DNA from: Rhodococcus yunnanensis NBRC 103083
Lineage (GTDB): Bacteria; Actinomycetota; Actinomycetes; Mycobacteriales; Mycobacteriaceae
Length of the DNA stretch: 64,000 nt
Direction of reading: 5' to 3'
Assembly: GCF_001895005.1 (NCBI RefSeq)
Contig: NZ_BCXH01000022.1
Coordinates: 1-64,000 of the forward strand
The stretch's first letter is position 1, and each line of letters opens with the position of its first letter. The notes beneath the pieces were generated by a model. It saw only the letters and a list, made by a program, of their open reading frames with translations, did no database searches and was not told the origin of the DNA. A program made the position numbers and the translations under genes. Shown in pieces: positions 25,219-33,597 of this stretch.

Positions 25219-26364
25219 CTACAACCCGAGATCGCGGCCGATCAGTTCTTTCATGATCTCGTTCGAGCCGGCCCATATCTTGGTGACCCTGGCGTCCTTC
25301 CATGCACGGGCGGCACGGTATTCGTTCATGAATCCGTAGCCGCCGTGCAGCTGTACGCAGTGGTCGAGGATCTCGTTCTGCACCTGCGAGCTCCACCATT
25401 TGGCTTTGGCGGCGTCGATGGCGGTGAGCTCGCCCCGTCCGTGCGCGACGATGCAGTTGTCGATGAATGCCTGTGCCACATCGAGTTTCGTGATCTGTTC
25501 GGCAAGAAGGAACTTGTTCCACTGCAGCGAGCCGATCTGTTGACCGAATGCCTTGCGGTCCTTCGCGTACTGGATGGTCTCCTCCAGAATCGGCCTGACG
25601 TGCCCGAGGTTGGCGACCGAGCAACTGATCCGCTCCTGCGGCAGCAGCTGCATCATGTGAATGAATCCGCCGTCGAACTCACCGATCATGTTCGCCGCCG
25701 GTACGCGCACGTCCTCGAAGAACAGTTCCGCGGTGTCGGATTCGGGCTGACCGACCTTGTCGAGTTTGCGTCCGCGCGAGAAGCCATCGGTGCCGTTCTC
25801 GACTGCGAACAGGGTGATGCCCTTCGCCTTCTTCTCGGGCGACGTACGGGTGGCGACGATGACGAGGTCGGCGCTGTTGCCGTTGGTGATGAACGTCTTC
25901 GAGCCGTTGATGATGAAATCGTCCCCGTCCTTGACCGCTGTGGTCTTCAGCGACGCGAGATCGGATCCGCCGGACGGCTCGGTCATCGCGATCGCGGTCA
26001 GGATCTCACCGCTGCAGAACCCGGGGAGCCAGCGCTTCTTCTGCTCCTCGGTGGTGAGCTTGACGAGGTACGGCGCGACGATGTCGTAGTGGATACCGAA
26101 GCACGACGCGATGGCCGCACTCGACCGAGACAGCTCCTCACCGAGCACGGCGTTGAAGCGATAGTCCTCGGCGCCGCTGCCGCCGTACTCCTCGGGGACC
26201 TCCAGTCCGAGAAATCCGTTGCGGCCTGCTTCGAGCCAGATGTCTCGATCGATGAAGCGCTGCTCGGTCAGCTTCTCCTCGCGGGGCGTGATCGTGCGGG
26301 TGACGAACTCGCGGACCGACTCGCGGAACGCGTCGTGGTCGGCGTCGAACAAGCTGCGCTTCAT
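25219..26364 (-). CDS. Acyl-CoA dehydrogenase
   Basis: FAD enzyme of 381 aa that oxidises acyl-CoA to enoyl-CoA. Family motifs are AIAMTEPSGGSDLASLKT (FAD/substrate loop, near 127-145), FITNGNSADLVIVATRT, and the C-terminal QLHGGYGFMNEYRAARAWKD and KIWAGSNEIMKELIGRDLG. The EYRAARAWKD region matches the short/medium-chain or isovaleryl group, although chain length cannot be set by eye. ATG at 26362-26364. A possible regulatory element about 40 bp upstream is shared with the acyl-CoA dehydrogenase at 56605. Confidence 0.93.
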   Translation of the reverse strand: MKRSLFDADHDAFRESVREFVTRTITPREEKLTEQRFIDRDIWLEAGRNGFLGLEVPEEYGGSGAEDYRFNAVLGEELSRSSAAIASCFGIHYDIVAPYLVKLTTEEQKKRWLPGFCSGEILTAIAMTEPSGGSDLASLKTTAVKDGDDFIINGSKTFITNGNSADLVIVATRTSPEKKAKGITLFAVENGTDGFSRGRKLDKVGQPESDTAELFFEDVRVPAANMIGEFDGGFIHMMQLLPQERISCSVANLGHVRPILEETIQYAKDRKAFGQQIGSLQWNKFLLAEQITKLDVAQAFIDNCIVAHGRGELTAIDAAKAKWWSSQVQNEILDHCVQLHGGYGFMNEYRAARAWKDARVTKIWAGSNEIMKELIGRDLGL

Positions 26365-26402
26365 GTGTGTTCCTCCAGGTAACGGTAATCTCGACGCGAT
26401 AA

Positions 26403-26419
26403 TACTCGCCGGTAACTAC
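26403..26419 (-). promoter_or_regulatory. Element GTAGTTACC-N3-GAGTA upstream of acyl-CoA dehydrogenase (copy 1)
   Basis: On the minus strand GTAGTTACC (26411-26419) is followed after three bases by GAGTA (26403-26407), 39 bp from the ATG of the acyl-CoA dehydrogenase. The same layout occurs at 56548-56564 before another acyl-CoA dehydrogenase. The core TACC-N4-AGTA is partly symmetric. A shared operator or promoter part is inferred. Confidence 0.45.
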
Positions 26420-26493
26420 GGCAAGCGAAACCCCTGGATCTTCGGGCCGCTGTATTTTCGGGCCGCGGTATGAAGGCCGGTAGAATCGCCTGG

Positions 26494-27426
26494 ATGACTA
26501 CCCCGCTCGCCGAACTGCACATGCACATCGAAGGTTCGCTGGAGCCGCCGCAGATTTTCCAGTTCGCCGAGCGCAACGGTATTACGTTGCCGTACTCCGA
26601 CATCGACGAGCTGCGGGAACTCTACGAGTTCACCGATCTCCAGGCGTTCTTGAATCTGTACTACGCGAACACCGATGTGCTCAGAACTGCAGAGGATTTC
26701 GCGGATCTGGCGCGCGCGTATTTCTCCCGTGCGGCTGCCGGTGGCGTCACGCACGCCGAGATCTTCTTCGACCCGCAGGCGCACACGTCGAGGGGAGTCC
26801 CGCTGGAGGCCGTCGTCGAAGGGTTGGCCGACGCGGCGGCGTCGAGCGAGCGTGAGTTCGGTGTGACGAGTGGATTGATCGCATCGATCCTGCGGGACAA
26901 GCCGGTGCTGCACGCGAACAAGCTGCTCGACGATCTTCTCGCGATGCAGGCACCGATCATCGGCCTGGGCCTCGATTCGGCCGAGGTGGGCTTCCCGCCG
27001 TCGCTGTTCGTCGATGTCTTCGCCAAAGCACGCGCCGAGGGATTGCACGTCGTGGCGCACGCGGGGGAGGAGGGCCCGGCAGAGTACATCTGGGAGGCGC
27101 TCGATCTGCTCGGTGCCGAACGGATCGATCACGGCATCCGCTGCCTCGAGGACGACGCTCTGGTGAATCGTCTGGTGGAGGAGGAGATTCCGCTGACGGT
27201 GTGCCCACTGTCCAACGTTCGCCTGCAGGTGACCCCTGACCTGAAAGACCATCCGATCCGGCAGATGATCGAGCGTGGCCTGATCGTCACGATCAACTCC
27301 GATGATCCCGCGTACTTCGGCGGCTACGTCGACGACAATTTCGCTGCGTTGGTCGACCGACTGGGACTCACCGACCGCGAACGAGAGATCCTGTACGACA
27401 ACTCGATCAAGGCGTCGTTCAACTGA
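26494..27426 (+). CDS. Adenosine/adenine deaminase family protein
   Basis: Zinc amidohydrolase of 310 aa that deaminates a purine. Metal and substrate motifs: LHMHIEGSLEP (zinc histidines), VAHAGEEGP, ERIDHGIRC, LTVCPLSN and SDDPAYFGGY. The last motif is the form I associate with the adenine deaminase branch, rather than classic adenosine deaminase, so adenine is a fair alternative substrate. The ATG at 26494 (MTTPLAEL) fits family length; an ATG at 26470 would add MKAGRIAW. Its last 8 bp overlap the convergent molybdopterin oxidoreductase gene. Role: purine salvage. Confidence 0.87.
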   Translation: MTTPLAELHMHIEGSLEPPQIFQFAERNGITLPYSDIDELRELYEFTDLQAFLNLYYANTDVLRTAEDFADLARAYFSRAAAGGVTHAEIFFDPQAHTSRGVPLEAVVEGLADAAASSEREFGVTSGLIASILRDKPVLHANKLLDDLLAMQAPIIGLGLDSAEVGFPPSLFVDVFAKARAEGLHVVAHAGEEGPAEYIWEALDLLGAERIDHGIRCLEDDALVNRLVEEEIPLTVCPLSNVRLQVTPDLKDHPIRQMIERGLIVTINSDDPAYFGGYVDDNFAALVDRLGLTDREREILYDNSIKASFN

Positions 27427-28903
27427 CCGAGATGAACGCCTTCGGATAGCCGGTGGCGCCGTCGGGCACGGTGTCGGCGGTCATCGAGGTCTGAATCTCG
27501 CCCGACGCGTCGGAGGCGCGTGCCCGGATGGTGTGATTGCCTGGGGTCGCATCCCACTGGTAGGTCCACTGTCGCCACGTGTCCTTCGAGTACTCCTCGG
27601 ACAGTGTGGCGGGAACCCAGTTGCCGTCGTCGATCTGCACGTCGACGCCGGAGATTCCGGTGTGCTGCTTCCACGCGACGCCTGCCACGACCACTGTTCC
27701 CGCTTCGACCGAGCCGCCGGATCGTGGGGTGTCGATGCGCGATGCGGTCTTGATCGGACCGCGTGCGCCCCACCCGCGATCGGTCCAGTACGCAGTGACC
27801 TTGTCGAAGCGAGTGACTTCGAGATCGGTGACCCACTTGGTCGCCGAGACGTAGCCGTACAGACCGGGGACGACCAATCGCGCGGGGTAGCCGTGCTCGA
27901 CGGGAAGGGGTTGCCCGTTCATCCCGACGGCAAGCAGGGCGTCTCGGCCGTCGAGCAGGGCGTCGAGCGGTGTGCCCGCGGTGAAGGCGTCGTGGCTCGA
28001 GGACAACACCATGTCGGCACCGTCCTGAATGCCTGCTTCCTCCAGCAGATCTTTCAGCGGGTAGCCGATCCATGTGGCGTTACCGACGAGATCGCCGCCG
28101 ACGATGTTCGATACACATGTCAGCGTCACGGTGCGTTCCACGGCCTGACGAGCGGCCAGGTCGTCGAACGTGATCACGAGTTCCTTCTCGACCATCCCGT
28201 GAATGCGCAGCGACCACGAATCCGACGCCACCTGCGGCACGACGAGTGCGGTGTCGATGCGATAGAAGTCTTCGTTCGGTGTGATGTACGAGGCCAACCC
28301 GTCGATTCTCAGATCGGCTCCGGGCGGGATGGGTGGTTGCGGCGTCGGCGTCGGCAGCAGGAATCCCAGCCGGTTGGCGGTGACGTCGCGAGCCTGCGAG
28401 ATCAGGCGACCTGCGGTCCCCGCGGCCACAGCGACGACGCCCGCTGCGACGGCGAGTCCGAGGAAGCTGCGGCGGGACATTCCTTCGGTGACGGGGTTTT
28501 CCGTTCGGAGAAGTGCATTCAGTACGACGATCCCGACCGCGACGCCCACGATGGTCGGCAGTGCCGACAGCGGCGTGGACGTGGATCTGGTCACTGCGGC
28601 GAGGACGCCGACTGCGCCGAGGACGCCGAACAGGACCGCGCCCAGAGGACGCCGTAGTACGCCAGCTCCTGCCGCGACCAGCGCGATGACGATTCCCATT
28701 CCGAAGAACAGCGCAGTCTTGTCCGACGTGCCGAACGTATCGATCGCCCACTCGCGCACCGCCTCGGGAGTGTTGTCCACGACCGTCGATCCGACCGCGT
28801 AGAACGGCGACGAATTCGGGCCGAACGGAACGGAAACGAGTTCTCCGACGCCGAGGATCACTCCGGCAGCGATGATCCCGGCGAGGGCTTTGCGCAACAT
28901 CAC
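27419..28903 (-). CDS. Membrane-anchored molybdopterin-dependent oxidoreductase (sulfite-oxidase fold)
   Basis: A 494-aa protein. Four hydrophobic helices fill residues 1-125, then an RR motif SRRSFLGLAVAAG (about residue 144) leads into a fifth, Tat-like, segment. The rest is a sulfite-oxidase/YedY-type Mo-cofactor domain, with RTVTLTCVSNIVGGDLVGNA around the conserved Mo-ligand cysteine, GYPARLVVPGLYGY and WTDRGWG, followed by an Ig-like Mo-dimerisation domain (IRARASDASGEI). The catalytic domain should face outside the membrane. ATG at 28901-28903. The substrate is not known for this actinobacterial group. Confidence 0.9.
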   Translation of the reverse strand: MMLRKALAGIIAAGVILGVGELVSVPFGPNSSPFYAVGSTVVDNTPEAVREWAIDTFGTSDKTALFFGMGIVIALVAAGAGVLRRPLGAVLFGVLGAVGVLAAVTRSTSTPLSALPTIVGVAVGIVVLNALLRTENPVTEGMSRRSFLGLAVAAGVVAVAAGTAGRLISQARDVTANRLGFLLPTPTPQPPIPPGADLRIDGLASYITPNEDFYRIDTALVVPQVASDSWSLRIHGMVEKELVITFDDLAARQAVERTVTLTCVSNIVGGDLVGNATWIGYPLKDLLEEAGIQDGADMVLSSSHDAFTAGTPLDALLDGRDALLAVGMNGQPLPVEHGYPARLVVPGLYGYVSATKWVTDLEVTRFDKVTAYWTDRGWGARGPIKTASRIDTPRSGGSVEAGTVVVAGVAWKQHTGISGVDVQIDDGNWVPATLSEEYSKDTWRQWTYQWDATPGNHTIRARASDASGEIQTSMTADTVPDGATGYPKAFISVS

Positions 28904-28949
28904 TCCAGTGTGCCTGCGCCGGCCGTGCGCGCGGAGTTACGTTCGGCGG

Positions 28950-30275
28950 TCACTGCGCGCGCACGGGCAGCGTCGCCGCCAGATACGGGTTCGCGAACAC
29001 GCCGCCCGGATCGACCGCGTCGCGTACTTCGCAGAAGTCGTCGAACTTCGGATACGCCTCGGCGAGGTCGGCGGCTCCGAGCGAGTGCAGTTTGCCCCAG
29101 TGCGGCCTGCCGCCGACGCTCCGGGCGATGGCCTCGACGGCATCGAAGTACGCACGATGATCTCGGCGGTGGTACTGGTGTACGGCGATATAGGCGGTGT
29201 CGCGGCCGTACGCCGTCGAGAGCCAGATGTCGTCCGATGCCGCGAACCGCACCTCGACGGGAAATGCGACGACAAAATCCGACGAGTGCAGCCACCTGTC
29301 GACCTCGCGCAGCACGTAGACGATCGACTCGGCGGGGACGGCGTACTCCATCTCGCGAAAACGAACGGTGCGCGACGACGCGAAGACCCGGTAACTGCGG
29401 TCGGTGAACTCTCGTGCCGACAGGGCCCGTGCGGAGAAGGCATTGACACGCGGGATCGCGCGCGGATAGCGAGTCACGATGCGGTTGACGGCCTCGAAGG
29501 CCTTGTTGGACAGCAACTCGTCGTCGACGAAGGCGCGTGCGCGACCGAGCGGAGCCAGCGGACTGTCGGCGGGCAGTCTGGTGTTTCGCTTGGTCAGCAC
29601 CCGATCGGTGTGCGGGAACCAGTAGAACTCGAAGTGGTCGGTGGTCGCCACGCTGTCGGTAATTCCGGCGAGTGTTCCGGTCAGAGTGGCGGGGGTTTCT
29701 ACGGCGTGCAGGGCAAACGCGGGTTCGCAGCGCAGTGTCACCCGCGTGATGATTCCCAACGCGCCGAGCCCGACGCGGGCGGCGACGAACAGCTGTGGGT
29801 CGGTCTCGGGCGAGCACGTCGTGACTTTTCCATCGGCGGTGACCATCTCGAGCGCCCGTACCTGAGTGGCGATGCCGCCGAAACGTGCACCTGTCCCGTG
29901 GGTGCCCGTGGAGATGGCCCCGGCGATCGACTGTTCGTCGATGTCGCCGAGGTTGGTCATCGCAAGACCGAGGTCCCACAGACGCGCTGTCAGCTCCCGT
30001 AGTCGTGTTCCGGCCAGGACTGTGACGAGAGCCGAGCCGTCGCTCGACGGTACGACGGACTCGATTCCGCTGAGAGCATCGAGACTCACCATGACACCGT
30101 CGGTCACGGCGATCGAGGTGAACGAGTGCCCCGCGCCGACGCACTTGACGCGAAGACCGTTCTCGGCGGCGCGCCGAACCGTACGTCGGAGTTCGTCGAC
30201 CGTTTCCGGGCCTGCGTACTCGGCCGGTCGAGCGCTCTGGTTGCCTGCCCAATTTCGCCACACGGCCCCGTTCAT
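28950..30275 (-). CDS. FAD-linked aldonolactone oxidase/dehydrogenase (ALO type)
   Basis: A 441-aa VAO-family flavoprotein. The FAD site includes CVGAGHSFTSIAVTDG (near 40-55) and GDIDEQSIAGAISTGTHGTG (near 115-135). The C-terminal ALO domain ends YPKFDDFCEVRDAVDPGGVF followed by NPYLA, as in D-arabinono- and L-gulono-lactone oxidases. It oxidises a sugar lactone or related polyol; in actinobacteria the electron acceptor is often not oxygen. ATG at 30273-30275. It is divergent from a TetR gene with 78 bp between starts, and a candidate operator covers its start codon. Confidence 0.9.
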   Translation of the reverse strand: MNGAVWRNWAGNQSARPAEYAGPETVDELRRTVRRAAENGLRVKCVGAGHSFTSIAVTDGVMVSLDALSGIESVVPSSDGSALVTVLAGTRLRELTARLWDLGLAMTNLGDIDEQSIAGAISTGTHGTGARFGGIATQVRALEMVTADGKVTTCSPETDPQLFVAARVGLGALGIITRVTLRCEPAFALHAVETPATLTGTLAGITDSVATTDHFEFYWFPHTDRVLTKRNTRLPADSPLAPLGRARAFVDDELLSNKAFEAVNRIVTRYPRAIPRVNAFSARALSAREFTDRSYRVFASSRTVRFREMEYAVPAESIVYVLREVDRWLHSSDFVVAFPVEVRFAASDDIWLSTAYGRDTAYIAVHQYHRRDHRAYFDAVEAIARSVGGRPHWGKLHSLGAADLAEAYPKFDDFCEVRDAVDPGGVFANPYLAATLPVRAQ

Positions 30276-30287
30276 CGTTCAATGATG
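30273..30287. promoter_or_regulatory. Candidate TetR operator at ALO-gene start
   Basis: CATCGTTCAATGATG is a near-perfect palindrome (6 of 7 pairs around a central C). It overlaps the ATG of the aldonolactone oxidase gene and lies in the 78-bp gap shared with the divergent TetR gene. Function inferred from position. Confidence 0.4.
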
Positions 30288-30353
30288 GCTGCGAACCTCC
30301 GAGACGGTCAATAATCCGTCCGCGCAGCATGGTCCGCGCTTACTATCGGGTGC

Positions 30354-30986
30354 ATGCAGACCCGGCTGTCGGCAGACTCGCGGCGTGCTCGGCTGGTGAC
30401 TGCCGCGGTGAATCGGGCCGAACAGGTCGGAATCGAGTCGTTGACCGTCCGTGCCGTCGCGGAAGAGGCGGGCGTGAGCCAGGGATCGGTCTACTACTGG
30501 TTCGATTCCAAGGAGGCCCTCGTCATCGCGATGGGCGAGGGGCTCATCGTCGACGTGACACGTGCACTGGAGGCCGCGTTCACCGACTCGGTGAACCTTC
30601 CCGGCGTGCCAGGGCTGCGCGAGCTCGTGCACAGCGGGCTCAGTGCGATCTGGCCGCTCGTCGAGCAGACCGCGGACAGGCAACTGCTCTCGTACGAGAT
30701 CAAGACCTACCTCCTGCGTCACCGTGCGCTCGGATCCGAACTGGCCGCCTCCATCGCGACGGGTCAGTACCGCATCAGGGACAGCGACACGCTTCTGTTT
30801 CTGGAGAAGTGCGCCCAGTTCACCGGCACCCGTTGGCTGGAACCGATCGACGCGGTCGCGCGTTTCGGCATGGCCACCGTCGACGGCTTGATTCTGCGGT
30901 GGTTGGTCGACCGCGACGACGTGGCTGTCATCGCGGCCCTCGACGATCTGTCCGGGGTCATCGCCTCGAAAGCAGTGGAGATCTGA
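30354..30986 (+). CDS. TetR-family transcriptional regulator
   Basis: A 210-aa regulator. Helix-turn-helix at about residues 12-55, with LTVRAVAEEAGVSQGSVYYWFDSKEAL. The C-terminal part fits a TetR_C ligand domain. The ATG at 30354 has no ribosome site, and the transcript may be leaderless. It is divergent from the aldonolactone oxidase gene and followed 27 bp later by a PLP enzyme in the same direction, so it could control both sides. Confidence 0.9.
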   Translation: MQTRLSADSRRARLVTAAVNRAEQVGIESLTVRAVAEEAGVSQGSVYYWFDSKEALVIAMGEGLIVDVTRALEAAFTDSVNLPGVPGLRELVHSGLSAIWPLVEQTADRQLLSYEIKTYLLRHRALGSELAASIATGQYRIRDSDTLLFLEKCAQFTGTRWLEPIDAVARFGMATVDGLILRWLVDRDDVAVIAALDDLSGVIASKAVEI

Positions 30987-31013
30987 CGCTCGTCGGGTGA
31001 AAACCGCGCTCGG

Positions 31014-32375
31014 ATGTTTGACTGGTCGAGAGCCAACCCCCCGGCGCTACGAAGACAAGGAAGTATCGCTGACGTGACGTCACTACTCGGGCGAATCTCG
31101 CAGGGTCGAGCAACACAGGGCCGAATCTCACAGGGCCGAACAACACTGGGTCGAGTAACACAGCGCGGGTCGATACAGGAACCGGGTGCACTCGACCGCA
31201 TCTCGGCCGCGACAGCAGATCTCGAGCCTGTGTTCGCGGCCGTGGATTCGACTGCGCTCGACGCCAATGCCGCCGCCCTGGTGCGCCGCGCCAACGGGCT
31301 GCCGGTGCGGGTGGCGAGCAAATCGGTTCGCTCGCGCGCGGTACTCGAACGTGTCCTCGGTTCCGATCTCACTGCGAGAGAAGGCTTTCGGGGGATCATG
31401 ACGTATTCGCCCGCGGAAGCGATCTGGCTTGCGGGTCTGGGCGCGCAGGACATTTTGATGGGGTATCCGAGCGTCGACCGCGAGTCATTGGCAACCATCA
31501 CGCGTGATCGAGTGCTGTCCGGACGCATCACACTCATGGTCGACGCAGCCGAGCACCTCGACGTCATCCGTGCCGCCGCCGGATCCGATCACCTCAAACC
31601 GCGCATCTGCATCGACGTCGACGCCTCGTTGCGGCTCGGGCCGCTACATCTGGGTGTCCGACGTTCACCACTCCGTGAGCCCGCTGAGGTCGCAGGTTTC
31701 GCCCGCACGGCCAAGTCTCGCGGGTTCCGCGTGGTCGGCGTGATGTTCTACGAGGCGCAGATCGCAGGATTGCCCGATTCCAACCCGATCGTCGAGCTCG
31801 TCAAGCGCGCGTCGGCTTCGGAGCTCGCCGGGCGTCGGCGCGCGGTCGTCGAGGCGGTCACCGACGTCACCGGGAAGCTGGAGATCGTCAACAGCGGCGG
31901 CACCGGCTCACTGGAGGTCAGTTCGGCCGACCCGGTCGTGACGGAAGTGACCGCAGGCTCGGGCCTGTTCGCGCCGACGCTGTTCGACGGCTACACGGCG
32001 TTCACCGCCACCCCGTCGCTCTACTTCGCACTCCCGGTGGTGCGGAAGCCGACCCCGCAGATCGCGACAGCGTTCGGCGGCGGCTACATCGCGTCGGGTC
32101 CGGCGTCGACGTCTCGGACGCCGTCACCTGTCGCGTTCTCCGACGCGCTCGGCGGCCTGGTGCGCGGTGGCCTGAAATTGCTGCGCAACGAAGGGGCCGG
32201 CGAGGTGCAGACGCCCGTGGCCGGCACCGGGATAGCGATCGGCGACCGCATCTGGTTCCGACACGCCAAAGCCGGTGAGATCTGCGAGCGTGTCGACGCC
32301 CTTCATCTCGTCGAGCCCGACGGCACTGTCGCCGCCGTACCCACCTACCGCGGCGAGGCCAAGAACTTCGGCTAG
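31014..32375 (+). CDS. D-threonine-aldolase/alanine-racemase-fold PLP enzyme with repeat N-terminus
   Basis: Fold-type III PLP enzyme, often annotated amino acid deaminase/aldolase, 453 aa from ATG 31014. The probable PLP lysine is in VRVASKSVRSRA. The C-terminal metal-site motif is RHAKAGEICERVDALHLVEP (His and Cys), as in D-threonine aldolase and D-serine dehydratase. Family similarity begins only near residue 60 (LDRISAATADLEPVFAAVD). Residues 26-50 are five G-R-x-x-Q units encoded by 15-bp repeats. A GTG at 31074 behind AAGGAAG is an alternative start that still includes the repeats. It follows a TetR gene and probably acts on a beta-hydroxy amino acid. Confidence 0.82.
   Translation: MFDWSRANPPALRRQGSIADVTSLLGRISQGRATQGRISQGRTTLGRVTQRGSIQEPGALDRISAATADLEPVFAAVDSTALDANAAALVRRANGLPVRVASKSVRSRAVLERVLGSDLTAREGFRGIMTYSPAEAIWLAGLGAQDILMGYPSVDRESLATITRDRVLSGRITLMVDAAEHLDVIRAAAGSDHLKPRICIDVDASLRLGPLHLGVRRSPLREPAEVAGFARTAKSRGFRVVGVMFYEAQIAGLPDSNPIVELVKRASASELAGRRRAVVEAVTDVTGKLEIVNSGGTGSLEVSSADPVVTEVTAGSGLFAPTLFDGYTAFTATPSLYFALPVVRKPTPQIATAFGGGYIASGPASTSRTPSPVAFSDALGGLVRGGLKLLRNEGAGEVQTPVAGTGIAIGDRIWFRHAKAGEICERVDALHLVEPDGTVAAVPTYRGEAKNFG
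31089..31163 (+). repeat. 15-bp tandem repeat inside PLP-enzyme gene (5 copies)
   Basis: Five 15-bp units of the form GGNCGAnnnnnnCAG (31089, 31104, 31119, 31134, 31149) with a degenerate sixth at 31164. Two alternating types are seen (with ATCTC or with AACA). They encode GRxxQ pentapeptides ahead of the catalytic fold. Confidence 0.92.
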
Positions 32376-32498
32376 CCCCGGCCAGCCCGCCAGCCCGCAG
32401 CCCACCGCACCGCCCGCCGGCCCGGCAGTGGGAACCTCGGATGACGTATCGTCCGGTCCGCAGACGAGCAGTAGAGCTGGAGACAAGAGGGTGGAACT

Positions 32499-33563
32499 GT
32501 GAAACGCGGAGTGATCGAGCGTGCTCGGTGGATTGCCATGACGTCGGTGGTGGCAACGATGCTCGCCGCGACGGGTCCGGTGGGCACTGCGGGCGCCGAC
32601 GAGATATCGGCGGGAGCCCAGGTTTCGGACGACGGGTCGAAGATCGTGTCCAGCGGGGTCGACGGCCGCACGGTCACCCTGGAGGTCTACTCGGCTGCGA
32701 TGGACAAGAACATCACGGTGAACGTGCAGCGTCCGAAAGATGCCTCGGTGCCGCGGCCGGTGCTCTACCTGCTCAACGGGGCAGGCGGCGGAACCGACTC
32801 GGCTACCTGGCAGGCCAAGACCGACGTCGTGGATTTCCTCGCCGAGCAGAACGTCAATACGGTGATGCCCGTGGGAGGCAAGTTCTCCTACTACACCGAC
32901 TGGAAGCAGGACGATCCAGTTCTCGGCCGCAACAAGTGGCGCACGTTCCTGCTCGACGAACTACCCCCGCTTGTCGACCGAGCTCTGGGAACCAACGGAG
33001 TGCAGGCGATCGCGGCCAACTCCATGTCGGCCACCGCTGTGTTGCAACTTGCCATCGCCAGGCCCGGTTTCTACTCCGCGGCGGCGGGATACAGCGGATG
33101 CGCGCAGATCTCCGACCCGGTCGGGCAGCAGTTCGTCAAGCTGGTCACCGAGACCTGGGGTGGGGGCGATGTCCGCAACATGTACGGCGAACCCGACGAT
33201 CCGGCCTGGCGCGCGAACGACCCCGTCGTCGGCGCGGAAGGTCTGCGCGGGACGGCACTGTTCATCTCCAACGGAACCGGGCAGCCAGGTCCGCACGACG
33301 AGTTCGCCGACCCCGCGACCTTCGATCCGACAGCGGAAAGCATTGCCGCGCAGATCGGAGTCGCGAACCAGATCGCGCTCGGGGGAGTCATCGAAAGTGC
33401 CGTGAACTGGTGCACTCACAATCTGCAGAATCGTCTCGACGAACTGCAGATCCCGGCGACATTCGACTTCGATCCAGTCGGTACGCACTCATGGGGTTAC
33501 TGGCAGGACGCCTTCCACGCATCCTGGCCGACCCTGGTCGGCGGACTCGACGCGGCGCGCTAG
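32499..33563 (+). CDS. Mycolyltransferase/antigen-85-type esterase 1
   Basis: Secreted alpha/beta hydrolase of 354 aa that transfers mycolic acids to trehalose or arabinogalactan in the cell wall. A signal peptide covers about residues 1-34 (ending in TAGADE). YSAAMDKNITVNVQRP and LYLLNGAGGG open the fold. The nucleophile elbow reads AANSMSATAVLQ, with Ala-Asn in place of the usual Gly-Leu before Ser. The histidine lies in PVGTHSWGYWQDA. The start is a GTG at 32499 behind AGAGGGTGGA. A paralogue is convergent 34 bp downstream. A mycolic-acid envelope is implied. Confidence 0.92.
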   Translation: MKRGVIERARWIAMTSVVATMLAATGPVGTAGADEISAGAQVSDDGSKIVSSGVDGRTVTLEVYSAAMDKNITVNVQRPKDASVPRPVLYLLNGAGGGTDSATWQAKTDVVDFLAEQNVNTVMPVGGKFSYYTDWKQDDPVLGRNKWRTFLLDELPPLVDRALGTNGVQAIAANSMSATAVLQLAIARPGFYSAAAGYSGCAQISDPVGQQFVKLVTETWGGGDVRNMYGEPDDPAWRANDPVVGAEGLRGTALFISNGTGQPGPHDEFADPATFDPTAESIAAQIGVANQIALGGVIESAVNWCTHNLQNRLDELQIPATFDFDPVGTHSWGYWQDAFHASWPTLVGGLDAAR

Positions 33564-33597
33564 CAACGTCGACGTCCGCCGGACCCTAGGCGTTCGG

